64,000 nucleotides of DNA from Calliopsis andreniformis (GCF_051401765.1 NC_135067.1:21571501-21635500), one strand, 5' to 3'; shown: positions 26,583-38,580, counted from the first letter of the stretch. A program made the numbers and translations. Notes: generated by a model not told the origin, from the letters alone.

Positions 26583-26919
26583 GTTTTCTGATTTAATCAA
26601 GAAAGATAAATGTATAAACAATTTGTCCGCGAATATCCTGATAGAGTACTAGTGACTTATAAGCTCCGTGTTAAATCAATATAATTAACGTTACCGAGGT
26701 AAACTACTTTTATGTATTTGTGTATAGAAAACTCTTTTAATCGTATATTTCGAAGAATGAAACTTTAAATATGTTTTGTATTTTCCATAGTACATTAATA
26801 GAAAAAAGATATCACTAGAACTTTAACATTAAACAGCCCTATATTCTACGTATAGTATTTGTTAAATTTTATTTTTAAATGCTTGTAGTCGTAATATATT
26901 TGGAATCAAAAAATATATA
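26583..26919. promoter_or_regulatory. Shared head-to-head promoter region
   Basis: The start codons of the dynein-tail gene (minus, 26582) and guanine deaminase (plus, 26920) are separated by 337 bp of AT-rich DNA. Both 5' UTRs and both core promoters must lie here unless upstream non-coding exons exist. I see no clear TATA box or initiator that separates the two. Confidence 0.5.
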
Positions 26920-28832
26920 ATGTCTTCAACATCGAGCAAGGTATTTATCGGATCGTTCATTCACACTGACGAAAATGGAAAATTGATCACTATCGACCAT
27001 GCTGCGATTTACGTCGAGCACGGAAAAGTATGTATCGATTGTAAATTGAACCACATGAAAAATGTAAACTATAACCATAATTTTGTAACTTGTAGATTAG
27101 TAACATAATAATAAATCCAGAGTCAATTGACACTCAGAATGAAAATGTTACTGTTCTCAGTAAGAATCAATTTCTGGTGCCAGGATTTATTGACTGTCAC
27201 ATTCATGCTGTTCAATTACCTAATATAGGAATTGGATATGATAAAACACTCTTAGAATGGCTGGAAACTTATACCTTTCCCTTGGAATTAAAATATGCAG
27301 ATGTAAAATTTGCAGATAGAGTATTTGAAACAGTTGTGGTAGGTTTACAGCCATGGAGATATTTATATTTTATTTACATTCTATATTAGATAAATCACAT
27401 TACATTTGGATTATAGAAATACACTATTATGCAAGGAACAACAACAGCATGTTATTTTGCATCTCTTTACTCAGAAGCATCCGTAATACTTGGACAAAAG
27501 GCTGCAAACCTAGGTCAACGTGCTCTTATTGGAAAACTAACTATGAATAATAAACGTGATGATAACTATTATGAAACTACTGAAGAATCTATAAAAAATC
27601 TGAAGAATTTCATAGAAGATATTACTAAGATAAATGTACAATTTAAATTTCTTCTAAATTTATATCTTATTATATCTCTTTATGAAACTTATATTATTTC
27701 TATCTATTAATACTTATTATAGAGTCCTCTTATAAAGCCAGTCATAACACCAAGATTTGCATTAAGTTGTGACATGACAATGATGAAAGAACTGGGAAAA
27801 TTGGCAAGAGAAAAAGATCTACACGTACAGGTATTACACAAAATCATGTTTCCATTTGGCCATGTTACAAATAATAAAATGAATGTTAATATGTAATTAT
27901 CATTTGTGTGTTAACATATGTTTAAGTGCATTTTAAATTTCTATGATTATTTGTTATAATTTTCTTATTTTAATATGGATAATATATTTCAGAGTCACAT
28001 ATGTGAAAACTTAGAAGAAATAGAAGCTGTAAAAAATAGATTCCCTGAATATGACTCATATGCAGCTGTATATGATGCAGCTAATCTTCTTACAAATAAG
28101 GTAAGTTAAGTTAACAAGGGTAAATTACAAAGTGTTTAACTAAACTTTCAACTGTCTGTAGACAGTGATGGCACATGGAGTACACCTCGCAGACAGTGAA
28201 ATTGCATTACTGAAGAAACGCGGTACGGCAATCATTCATTGTCCTTCATCAAATACATGTTTAAAGAGTGGTCTTTGCGATGTGCAGAAATTGAAAACTA
28301 AAGGGATAAAGATTGGCCTTGGTACTGGTAAGAATAAACATTTTTATGTATTTGGAATTTCTTAATAATAGTAATATTAATTGCGATCGTGTACTTGTAG
28401 ATGTTTCAGGAGGGCAAAGTTGTTGTATTTTAGATGCAATGAGATCAGCCTTGCAAGTATCGTCTCATTTGTCATTTCTTAAAGAGAACTATCAAGCACT
28501 TAATTATAAAGATGTATTTCATATGGCTACTTTAGGGAGCGCAACAGGTGCTTAAAATTACGAAATTATATAATATTACTTAGGTGAACTTATTAAATTT
28601 TCTTATATTACATGAAGATATTTCTCTTTCAGCTCTAGCAATGGATAGAGAAATAGGAAACTTTGTCATAGGCAAAGAATTTGATGCTCTTATTATAGAT
28701 ACAAGTATAGGTATTGAGCTTTTAGACGAGATTAGAAGTTACAGTTTAGAAGAGAGACTTCAAAAGTTTATATATTCAGGAGACAATCGTAATATAATTG
28801 AAGTTTATGTAAGTGGATGTAAAGTTAAATAG
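26920..28832 (+). CDS. Gda: Guanine deaminase, eight coding exons
   Basis: Exons 26920-27027, 27096-27338, 27417-27635, 27723-27830, 27993-28100, 28162-28327, 28401-28547 and 28633-28832 join in phase to 432 residues, close to the usual 450. The enzyme hydrolyses guanine to xanthine and ammonia in the cytosol (purine salvage and catabolism). Amidohydrolase metal ligands are visible: the HxH of PGFIDCHIHA, the His of SHICEN, the His of MAHGVH, and the Asp of GLGTDVSGG. Other family matches are MQGTTTACYFAS, the NLLTNKTVMAHG segment and IGNFVIGKEFDALIID near the C-terminus. Its 3' end faces the phosphatase pair tail-to-tail, leaving under 200 bp for both 3' UTRs. Its 5' end faces the dynein-tail gene. 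Confidence 0.95.
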
Positions 28833-28990
28833 AAACAATATAGATATCTTATACTTACATCTCTTTTAATTTTCCTACTACAATGTTAATTAGTTTAATG
28901 CAACAGCTACACCACCTACAAATTTAATTAAACTACATATAATTTCTAAGTACTTAAACTAAATATAAAAGTATACAAATATAAACAAAC

Positions 28991-29685
28991 CTCTATGTTG
29001 TTCTAAGAATACTTTTATACTTCTATTAGCTTGTTCAAATGCTTTTTCAAAACCAGCACTATCATCATCCTATACATAAAAGAGCTAATTGAATTCTGTA
29101 ATTCTTAAAAGAATAATATTTAATGAAATAATTAGGAGTAATTGGTATTTACGAAAAGCGGATCTCGTATATTAAGTTCTCCATTTGGATCATATTTTCC
29201 AAGGAGTTCAATTCTTGCTTGACTATCTTTTGGTTGCATTTGGAACAGATCATAAACAATTCCACTGTCCATTCCAAATATCCAATCAAATTTATAGAAG
29301 TCTTCTTTTGTAATCTAAAATATTTTTTATTTTTTTATTTTTATTTTTTAATTGAAATTGGAAGTAAGTAAATGAACTCACCAGTCTTGCCACATGAAAA
29401 TATTCTGTAATTCCGTTTTTCATTAGGGTGGATATAGCTCTAGGTTCTGGACTTTTACCTACATGATACTGTAAAAGTGCAGCACTATCTGCTTCCCAAA
29501 AATCATAAAGATCTAGTTTCTTTATTTGATCCCAAAATACTGCTTCTGCTATTGGAGAACGACAACTATTTCCTGAGATTTAAAACTAATTAATATAACA
29601 TATTTCTACTTAGTTTTTTCAAAGTATTACAGATATTTTTGAACATACCTAAACATACCATCAATACTTTCTTTTTCTGATCCAT
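28991..29685 (-). CDS. Low-molecular-weight protein tyrosine phosphatase, copy A (diverged)
   Basis: Minus-strand exons 29685-29649, 29572-29382, 29314-29153 and 29069-28991 join in phase to about 156 residues. A short last exon or read-through of a few residues below 28991 probably supplies the stop and is not resolved. The P-loop CLGNSCRSP keeps the catalytic Cys and Arg of CX5R, and the general-acid Asp lies in IRDPLF. The family normally reads CLGNICRSP and DPYY, so the P-loop Ile is Ser here and the regulatory/substrate-pocket Tyr pair is Leu-Phe. Other family motifs are intact (FDWIFGMD, ELLGKYDP). It lies about 420 bp downstream of copy B with the same intron positions, so the pair arose by tandem duplication. 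It is probably active but with altered substrate pocket or regulation (inference). Confidence 0.88.
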
Positions 29686-30101
29686 ATTCTTATCATATTA
29701 GCTTAAAAATAACACACAATTGTTATTCATCACTTATAAACAGAAATACACACTCACTGACATTGTTTTAAGGTTATGTAAGGAACCTTGTAAAATAAAT
29801 TAGATATATATACATTTTTCATAGATAACTTAGTCATGCATAAATACCTAACAGGTATAAAAGAAATAAATAGTTAAGCATGTTCTACCAGTTATACCAA
29901 AGTATTATTCTAATACATACAGGAAAAGTTATTCTTAATGTTCAGAAACTGAACTAGATATATATGTAAAACAATACCTACAAGTTTTAGACAGTAATAA
30001 ATAAACGTTTCGATGTCACAATGAATATTTATTAGCTTCCATAAATATTTAAATATACAATATGTTAACCTTCACTTACATATTTGTACAATTTATTTTA
30101 G

Positions 30102-30933
30102 TCACAATTTATCTGAAAATAACAAATGTATATTGTAATATTGAATTTTCCTTATAAGTAATAATTGATAATTAAATAAAATTATGATTGATACCTTTAT
30201 GCTCTTCCAAGAAAGCTTGTACACTCCTCGCACATTGTTCATATGCTTTATGAAAGCCTGCACTGTTACTATCCTATAAATAAAATTTCTATAAATTTAT
30301 ATTGCTCTGAAATACAGAACACAAATCAAAATATTATATACTAAATTTTATAGCACGAGAATTATTTTGAAGCATAAGTCAATGTTATATTTACATAGTA
30401 AGGATCTCTTATTATAAGCTCTCCTTTTGGATCATATTTTCCAAGAAGTTCAATTTTAGCAGTACAATTGCTAGGTTTCATTTCATTCAGTTCCCGGATG
30501 TTACTATTATCCATTCCAAATATCCAATCAAAATTTGTGAAATCATCTTCTGTAATCTATATATTAATATACAAAGTCATCAATATGCCTTTAATGTTTC
30601 CTATATAAAGAAGTTTACTCACTGGCCTAGCTTTATGCGTATAATTTGTAATACCCTTTTCTCTTAGTGTTGACAGAGCTCTATGATCTGGATTTTTACC
30701 AGTGTGGTACCCTATGAGAGCTGCACTTTCTACTTCCCACGCATTGTTTATACCTAATTTATTTATTTGATCACTAAATACAGCCTCTGCTATAGGTGAA
30801 CGGCATATATTTCCTATAAAAGCAAGCTTATGGTTTATATAATATTACACTACTACATAAACAAATATTGTTTATCAAAATTAGATTAGAACATACCTAA
30901 ACAAATCATGAGTACTCTCTTCTTTTCTACCAT
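30102..30933 (-). CDS. ACP1: Low-molecular-weight protein tyrosine phosphatase, copy B (canonical)
   Basis: Minus-strand exons 30933-30897, 30813-30623, 30556-30395, 30273-30195 and 30112-30102 join in phase to 159 residues, the usual family length. The N-terminal P-loop CLGNICRSPIAEAVF contains the CX5R active site. FDWIFGMD, ELLGKYDP and RDPYY follow, giving the catalytic Asp and the conserved Tyr pair. These cytosolic enzymes dephosphorylate phosphotyrosine through a cysteinyl-phosphate intermediate. The very short last exon (AG|AT AAA TTG TGA) is inferred because the AAA G|GT donor follows the family's normal end. Copy A lies directly downstream on the same strand. Insects often keep tandem copies of this enzyme (for example primo in Drosophila). 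Confidence 0.93.
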
Positions 30934-31049
30934 ATTGAGAATACTTTATTCAGAATAAAATTTAGAAAATAAATCTAAACTAATAAGAGACAACTGAGTG
31001 AAAATGATAATGATTATTATTATTATCAATTATCCTGCCCAAAAGCGTA

Positions 31050-31066
31050 TTCGCCATCTGAGTGGA
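31050..31066 (-). promoter_or_regulatory. CTCF/YY1-like site
   Basis: On the minus strand this reads CCACTCAGATGGCGAAT. It resembles the insect CTCF core (YAGATGGCGC-like) and overlaps a YY1-like GATGGCG. It lies between phosphatase copy B and the repeat-bearing element. Confidence 0.3.
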
Positions 31067-31340
31067 ATCAGTGTTACTAATGCTCAACATTAGCGACTGT
31101 GCCTGACATAAGAGTGCAGCACTACAAGTGGTAAGAATTCAAGTTATAATACCGACGCGAAATTTAATATAGGGTGTCCTGATAAGTTAATAACTAAGAA
31201 ATCTTATCATTACAGGATAGGGTGGAGCAAGCTGTATAAAAATAGGGAAAAGAAGAAGAGAGGTGGAAGGTACATACATAATAAGGGCAACAGAAGAAAT
31301 AAATTAAAAATTTGAGTAAAACCTTACCGGTTGTCCAGGA

Positions 31341-31375
31341 TAACCAGTGGTCACTGTACAACTGTCCACTGGTTA
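31341..31375. repeat. Perfect 10-bp inverted repeat beside the minisatellite
   Basis: TAACCAGTGG (31341-31350) and CCACTGGTTA (31366-31375) are exact reverse complements with a 15-bp spacer. Together they could form a cruciform or hairpin immediately before the 8-bp repeat array. Related palindromes occur at 31869-31885 (TACTGGTA-T-TACCAGTA) and about 31963-31979 (arms AAAAACC/GGTTTTT). Confidence 0.8.
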
Positions 31376-31382
31376 GGGGTGT

Positions 31383-31590
31383 CCAAGGGTCCAAGGGTCC
31401 AAGGGTCCAAGGGTCCAAGGGTCCAAGGGTCCAAGGGTCCAAGGGTCCAAGGGTCCAAGGGTCCAAGGGTCCAAGGGTCCAAGGGTCCAAGGGTCCAAGG
31501 GTCCAAGGGTCCAAGGGTCCAAGGGTCCAAGGGTCCAAGGGTCCAAGGGTCCAAGGGTCCAAGGGTCCAAGGGTCCAAGGGTCCAAGGGT
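31383..31590. repeat. Minisatellite: 26 perfect copies of the 8-bp unit CCAAGGGT
   Basis: The unit CCAAGGGT repeats 26 times with no visible error over 208 bp. The unit length is not a multiple of three and contains no stop in any phase. All three frames on each strand therefore stay open and read the same circular octapeptide (GSKGPRVQ on +, TLGPLDPW on -). The open frames over it are thus repeat artefacts, not evidence of a gene. The perfection suggests recent expansion and probable length polymorphism. Confidence 0.97.
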
Positions 31591-32090
31591 CCCTCCAAGA
31601 TCCCGAGGAGGGTCCGCACTTGGCAAAGGACCTGCAGCAAGTGAGACATCGGTACTCCAGCACGGGTATTTATAGTGTTTCGGGAAAGAGGGGGAACCAG
31701 TCAGAAAAGTTTTTCCAGTGGTAGGAATTTCACGATTGATCTAACGAACAATATTTTGAGAAAAATTGATATTTTCCATAAAATAATGATTTCAGCAACA
31801 ATCATAAGCAGGATATTTTAGTAGGACACCTTGTATATTGGATGGTATAGTAGAAATATTTACTCGTTTACTGGTATTACCAGTATCGTAGTGTTATCAC
31901 CAGTAACGGAAACATAATGTGTTTTCTACATCCACCGTTCGAAAATTGCAGAGGCCGCTCAAAAACCAGTGGTTTTTCAAGAAGTCGATATTTCAGAACA
32001 CGAGGAGACGATGTCTGGTCTATCATGAACGCTCGTCTTTACCTTCGATACGGTAACTATTTGTAAATAGTACTTACCTCCACCATTCCT

Positions 32091-32105
32091 CAGTAGATGG
32101 CGAAC
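32091..32105 (+). promoter_or_regulatory. CTCF/YY1-like site
   Basis: CAGTAGATGGCGAAC is a close match to the CTCF core (CASYAGRKGGCR) at the right side of the repeat-bearing element. Binding has to be tested. Confidence 0.35.
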
Positions 32106-34172
32106 GACTATCCTTTCGTCGGCAATGCAGTCTCACTACACATCTAATTTTGCATCCTCATTTTTAATAATGATAAAGGAAAGCCATTACAAATTATTGT
32201 GCAAATGTATGGCAAATAGAACATTGTGCGAATACTGCTTCAGAATGCCTTTCAGAAATCATCAATTGGTCTCATTTCATCTCTTCGTCTCAAGGTACAG
32301 AAAGCCATTGAAAATCGTGTCAGAATGTAACGGATGTATCGTGTGCATGCACGAGGAAAAGCGAGCAGGAAACCAAGCGGCGAATCGAACAAGAGAACGG
32401 AGCCGTTAAATAGGCAGTTGGACAGGAAGAAAACAAAAGAGAAAGCCGCTGTCGAGGGATACATATGCATGTCCACGGGTCGTGTCGTGCGGATCGACGA
32501 CAGAAGAAGCGTTCATGGTGAAGAAGCTGCTTGTGAACGACCGGTAAACAATTAGTCGTGCCGTATGGCGATGAATCATTATTAAAGACGATGACGACTC
32601 CACTGTCCTCAGGCCACTCTGTTGTCCTCTGTTAGCTTGGCGACATTAATTTGCGTAAGGCGTGTTTTTTCGGGTGCTGGATGAAAGGCAGCGGATGTGG
32701 GTGCGCGACAGAAAAAGGAGATGACGGCCCAGAAGCCGAGGAAGAGCAGCGCTGCCTCTCATTTGCCTTTCAATAACCGGCTCCCTTCATGTCATTGTGA
32801 CAACGGCGAGACCATTGTCGTGCCACCGTACAACACGTATTACCTACCTGTTCGTCGATGTTCTCGTCGGCGTGGGTGGCAGCCACTGGCAATCGGTTCC
32901 TCGAAACCAGCCAGGCACATCGGGTTAATTTTTCGTTCAACGCTCACAATTTTTGTCTACGTTTTAAAATATGATAATGCGACTTTCGTGATGTCTCGAA
33001 AAAATAATACTCTGGATATATGTAATTAAATATGACTGTAAACCTTAATTCTTTTTGAAATAAGATAATCTTGACTGAAATTACTTATGGGATGACCCAA
33101 TACTTCAATCTCCGTATAATTTACTCTTCAAGTCTAATTTGGGTATGCGTAACAGTGATCCTCGTAATTTGGCCTCGTAATTTGTTTTTTTCGGAGGCGA
33201 GCACGATAATGAGACGCCTCCGTTACAAGGATTGCTCATTTCACGCAGCCTTGGGGCGCTTCCTTTACCTCCGGGTCTGTAAGCAAATGAGGAGGCTTCG
33301 AGACTTCGAAAGGTGAGCAGAGTTCATAAGGAACGTCACACAGAAAGACTATAGCTCGAACAAAGGCGCGTTCGGAGATTTTCTCACTTGAAAAATATTG
33401 AGAAACTGATTACCATACGCACGAATTGCTGATAAAGTTCGCGGAATGTTTCTCGCATGCACGTATACTCTATATCAGCGCAGAAATTGCCCCGTCTAAA
33501 AGCTGCAATTAATTTCAATGATTTCAAGCGCGCGAACGAAACACGCTCAACACGCAGTCACCGTTTGCGTCAGCGCGTTCTTATCCGCCTCTGATCCGCG
33601 TGACAAATACCAGGGAGGCTTAAACGGAGTTGTAATCCATCGAGAACTCGAATTCTCCGAGCCTGGCTCGACCAGCATGGCGCAGAGTATAAGAAGCAAA
33701 GAGAAAGCTAATTATAAACCGAGCAGCAGGAGCACCCATGACGTCCAGTTTGATATCTTCGGGAGAACGTCGACGAGGGTCGAGAAGGGAGCCTCGGGGC
33801 ACGCTTCAGCTAATAAAAGTAATCTCCACGCGTTAAAGTTACGCGAGAGGCGGGATTGGCCGGAAGGCGTCGATGTCTTTCACCGTTACCGCATTAGCCA
33901 TGAAACAAGGAACGAACTCTCTACTAGGTAGCAGCCGAAAGTTCGCAAGAAGTCGGTACCCCAGGCTTTCGGGAATCCAAGACGGGTGTCAGTTGGCGGT
34001 TTTCCACTCGAGAAGTAAGGCAATAATCCGTATAATGGCCGTTAAGCAGCCCGGCGTTAGGCGAGTGGAGCGGAGCGGAGCGAAGAGGACTCTGTTAGGG
34101 CTGGAGTGGCGCGGGGCAGCGAACCGAGGCGAGAGAGCACGCTACTCTGTTTGTACCGCTTAAGCTAATGAG

Positions 34173-34187
34173 CCACAGATGGCGATA
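34173..34187 (+). promoter_or_regulatory. CTCF/YY1-like site
   Basis: CCACAGATGGCGATA is the third match to the same motif within 3.2 kb, at the start of the long gene-free domain before the eyegone-type gene. Confidence 0.35.
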
Positions 34188-37100
34188 TATCGGTGGCCCT
34201 GTTCGCAAGGAGAGTATAAGGTGGGCCGAATGCGAGGGAGAAGATAGATCCGCGGCGATAGCGGGCGAATCGTTGCAAGGTGGCTGAAAAGTCAGCCGAA
34301 AAGGGGTTGGCTTCCTTCTCGTTTCGCCCGATGGCTATCTCGGCCAGCCGGTCGTGCGCGGCTACCGCATCCGATCCTATCTCGCGATATGCACCCTCCT
34401 TTTAACCCGGTGCACGACGCGAACCTGCCCGCCGCTAAATGCACGCGCCCGTCCGTCTTTTCGGTGCCCTGCCCGCAGATGTGCCGCTCTTTTGCACTGC
34501 TTGCGCCTCGCATGCCCCGACGTGCCCGCTCGAGGAGATCGCACCGCTCGAACGCAAAAAGATACGGCTCCTGTCCGATACGCCGTCGTTTACGGCCCTT
34601 TCTTTACGAGACCCATCGTTCCGCCTTTACCGCTCTCCTGACGAGATCTACTTTTCCCTCTGATCTTGCGTGGATGGAAGAAACGCAAGGTGTTCCTCTT
34701 GGTATGTTATTAGAGGGATTGGAAATTTATAGCTATGCGCTTCTTTGCCAATTTTCGGTATTTATGTATATCTGAACGTCGATATATCGCAAACGTCACG
34801 AGTGAACAATTTTCAGTCCTCGTTTAATTGCGTGGAGTAAATACAGGATTGTGCCTTTCGCAAGAATTGCTTGCAAGTGATCCTAAGCTTCTAAGTAGTA
34901 GAGCACATTACTGACACTACACCCCATTCTATAGCAGAATAGACTCCATTACCCTCCCTTTCGAGAAATATTCATATTCAAGCCTCGCTCTCGCTGTTTT
35001 CGCAAAAGCAAGAATGTTTCAGAATGTTTTCCCAGTCGGTGAAGCAATGCGCGTGCAACGCGCGCAAAAAGTCAAACGGAGGAAACACCTTTTGCATGCG
35101 AAAGAAAGCTGGCTCGGGCTGGAGGTGAGCAAAAAGTGGGCACGTGGTCCGCGAATCGAAGCAGTGCCGCGCGCCGGCTGGAATCTGCTGGAATCGGGAG
35201 CAGACTGAAGGGGACAGCCGTGATTTCACGCCGCGGCCGTGATTCGCGATTTCACGGCAGCTGCTCCCGGCAGGAAGCGAGACATCGTGCACGCGCGCTC
35301 GCACCGGATGAACTTTCTTGCATAATGTGAAATCGGGGACGCGAAATTGTCTACCAGGGAACGGTGTATCGATGGCATCCCTATCGGCCGCGAGACAGAC
35401 GCGGAAAGCGGCGGAACAATGAGCCGACGTCAATCGAATAAAACGATATGGAGCGTGGAGCGTGCGATCGACGCGCGATAACCGTCTCCTACTCCTTGTT
35501 TGCACTCCTTTGGAAAGTGGGAAGAGCTTCCGCTTAGGGGCGGAATACGTGCATCCTTAATTACCCGACGGATCTGCCGATAAAAGGATAATAGGTAGAC
35601 GGCGTGCATCTATTTCCTTCGCTCGTCGCTCGCCATGCTTGTCGGCGGTCAGTTTTTCACCGCTCGGGATCTCATCGACGCGTGAAGATATACCGTGCCC
35701 GCTCGTACACGCTCGAGCCGAATCGCTCGGCCCCGCGACGATAGACGCGGCTATAATTTCGTCGTTTCTCCCGCTCCCACGGAATAGTAATTACGCTATC
35801 GAGACATCTCTAAATTGCCCTCGGATTGCGAACTTACCCGGGGAAACGGCGCTGGATGACTCCGCGTTTCGAGCAACCCGTTCCTTAGATCTCCTCGATG
35901 GCTCTCAGAGAAAGGTTTCAGCTATAGGAGTTATATTCTTCTGGCGTTAAATATGGGACGCGTTGCTCCATGTTGTTCACACTCCTACTCTTCACATGCA
36001 AGGTGTTTCAGGGTCTACGATGTGCTTATAGACGAGACGTCTCAGCCTTATATAGCCTTTGAGTATTCTGAGCTATCTGAAAACAGAATGAATTGTCTGT
36101 TCATATATAATTCTAAGTGTTTTCCAATTTACCACTTTCGTATAGGTATAGTCAACTGTTTTATAACACAGTTCATTCATTCCGTGTTTTATCGAAACTG
36201 TATTATACGAATATCGTAATATATGAGGGTTGTCCGAGTTTATTAAGCCATGCTACATGAAAACCGTGCTACAAGAAGGCTGCTGCAATTTTTGCATGGT
36301 ATTATTTCGAAACAGTTTATTCAGAGCACAGTGTTCTAGAAACGACTCCAGTGGCATACATTTGTCAAAGTCTTTCTGCTAGTGGAAAACGAACGATTTT
36401 CCTCCGTGTTGGTGCTCGCGAGCGCGCTTCTTGGAAATCGGAAACGTGTTCCAGAAGCGACAGGTCGTGTTTAAGATTGACCACGTTCCAGAGCATTCAT
36501 AAATCTAGAGCGTAATGGCTGCTATATTATCGTGAAAATGACGTGCAAAGCGTTCGCGCGAGCAACATCAACCAGGGATTTCCACATTGTGTTTCCACGG
36601 TACGCGACCAGGGGAAAACATGCAGCGACGCTCCTAAATCCCCAAGGGATTTTTTGCTCGGCGCACGAAACGACGTGGGTGGTTGCATAAAATAGGTGGC
36701 CTGCACTTATCTACACAGCGCGCACAAACGGCCGCGGTCGCAACCACCCGCCGGCTCGTACTTATGTTAAATTACAGGTAGACACACGTGCACCAGCCAT
36801 TAGTTTTCTCTCGCATACACGCTCGCAACGAGCCCTCCTGCCCGCTTCGTCCACCGCGCACGACGCAGATATTTCATAGATTTATGGGTAATCGAGAGAG
36901 CGGAGAGGGCAGGAATAAAGAAAAGGGACTTGGATCGATCTCCTTCGAGAGTCATGTGGGTGAAATTTTTCAGGCGCCAGGAATCGGGGGCAAGCCAGCT
37001 CTGATATTACGCCAGAATTTTTAGAAGACTTTTACCTATACCCTTTTCTATGAATAGGAAATATGACAAAGGTGGTTTTCATTATAAACTCCTCCATTGT

Positions 37101-38580
37101 TTCCTCAATTTCGCTTCACTCCACTAGAAATTCTACTCAAGCTTCAGTTCTTCGTAGAATCCTCATATTTCGTAATCTTCGTGTCGAAGACGAACCTTCT
37201 CTTTGCAGTCGATTCTCTTAGGTGTTCATTTGTATGGAATGCCCACGTATTGCACAAAGGAAGGACCATTGAGAAACCGAACGGTACCCGCACAATAATC
37301 GAGCTTACCGTTGGATCCACAATGCCTGGCGGAAGGGAGGCACGGGCAATTGCGGAGGGCCGGGCGCGTTTAAGCAAACTTTCGACGATTCCGTGACGAA
37401 TACTCAGCATTCTCTGGACTCTGTGGTGAGTCCTGAAGCGGAGAGGGTCTCTCGCGTAGCCACATATGCGCGTGCATGTGCAACGCGGTCCGATTACCCG
37501 CAACACCTGAGCGTCGATGATCGCCCTCGTCCGACGAGATATCCCCCTGCACGTGAAATACTCTTTCAGACTCGGCGAAATTCCTCGGTTTCGCGGCCGA
37601 TTCATCATTGACGAGCTCGCGGTCTGCGCTCGGGTTCCGTGCATCATCGATCACCTTCTCACGGTTTCTCTGGCAACAGGGACCGCGTTGCACGACGGAA
37701 AGAACGAGAAAAGGAAACGATCGGGGATGCGGCGAGCGACGGAGGAGAGAGGAAAGAGCGAGCGGCTCGTTGGAAGCGAGAAAGAGAGAAACGATGGAAG
37801 ACGGAACGAAGAATTGAAAGAAGATATGAAAATAAGGCGAAGCCGGAAGGGGGCGGACGATAAGCGCATGCGACGATCGACACGCAACACAAGCGCTCTA
37901 ATTTTAGATCTTGTCACTCTGACGCCAGCTGGTGTGCCCCTCCCCGCCTATTACGCGCGTTTACGCACACTTACGCTCGCTACTCTCTCGCTCGTACTCG
38001 CCTTCGATTGCTTTGTTTCCCGCTCGCCACCGCTCGCTCGCGACTGCCTTGTTTCGCCCACATGTTGCCCTCCACATCGATGGGAACTGCTCCGAATGCT
38101 TCTTCTTCCTCGTACCTATCGAATTCACGCGAATGGACACTCCTACTGCATTAACCGTTCAGTATCTAGGTACCAGGGTTTCGCGTATTATATTATAGCT
38201 AATGCCTGAACTCGCTCATAGATGAGCACAGGGGGTTTCACGCAACCTCGAGTGACATGTTCGGAAAGGCGCACACACGCATCCAGTCAGGCATGCCCAC
38301 GTAACCGTGCGTGAATTGGACACATACCTGGCTATTACCTGCAGGATAACGCAATGGGATGCATACGTGGAGTCGTATTGTGAACTCGCGAACCACTGTC
38401 CATATGCTTCTCATGGACCTTCGACTCGTCTGATTTCACGCGAACTTATCGAGTGCTTCTCAAGAGGAAAAGTAGAAGGCGACACTCGAGGCCCTCGATT
38501 GATGGTTGAAGGTACTTCTTCAACGCGAGCAATTGTCAAGTTTCAAGTTTTTCAATTTTCTGAAAATTTTGAAAATTAAA

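Larger units (their letters stand above)
31168..31837. mobile_element. Putative non-autonomous inverted-repeat element (MITE-like) carrying a minisatellite
   Basis: The left edge reads TATAGGGTGTCCTGATAAG (31168). The right edge, read on the minus strand from 31837, gives TATACAAGGTGTCCTACTAA. The two share an identical GGTGTCCT core (31173-31180 and 31823-31830) with similar flanks and adjacent TA dinucleotides, as in mariner/Tc1-type elements. No transposase is seen in the roughly 670 bp between. The terminal repeats are short and imperfect, so the assignment is tentative. Confidence 0.4.

Noticed and set aside
31383..31590. Possible CRISPR array
   Set aside because: The units are 8 bp and directly adjacent without spacers, and the genome is eukaryotic.
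31194..31675. Several open frames over the 8-bp repeat on both strands
   Set aside because: They are open only because the repeat has no stop in any phase. The flanks show no gene structure.
37517..38209. 230-codon open frame on the plus strand
   Set aside because: It spans a purine-rich then pyrimidine-rich tract giving Lys/Arg/Glu then Leu/Pro-rich peptide. Several other frames are open over the same bases, so it is likely chance.
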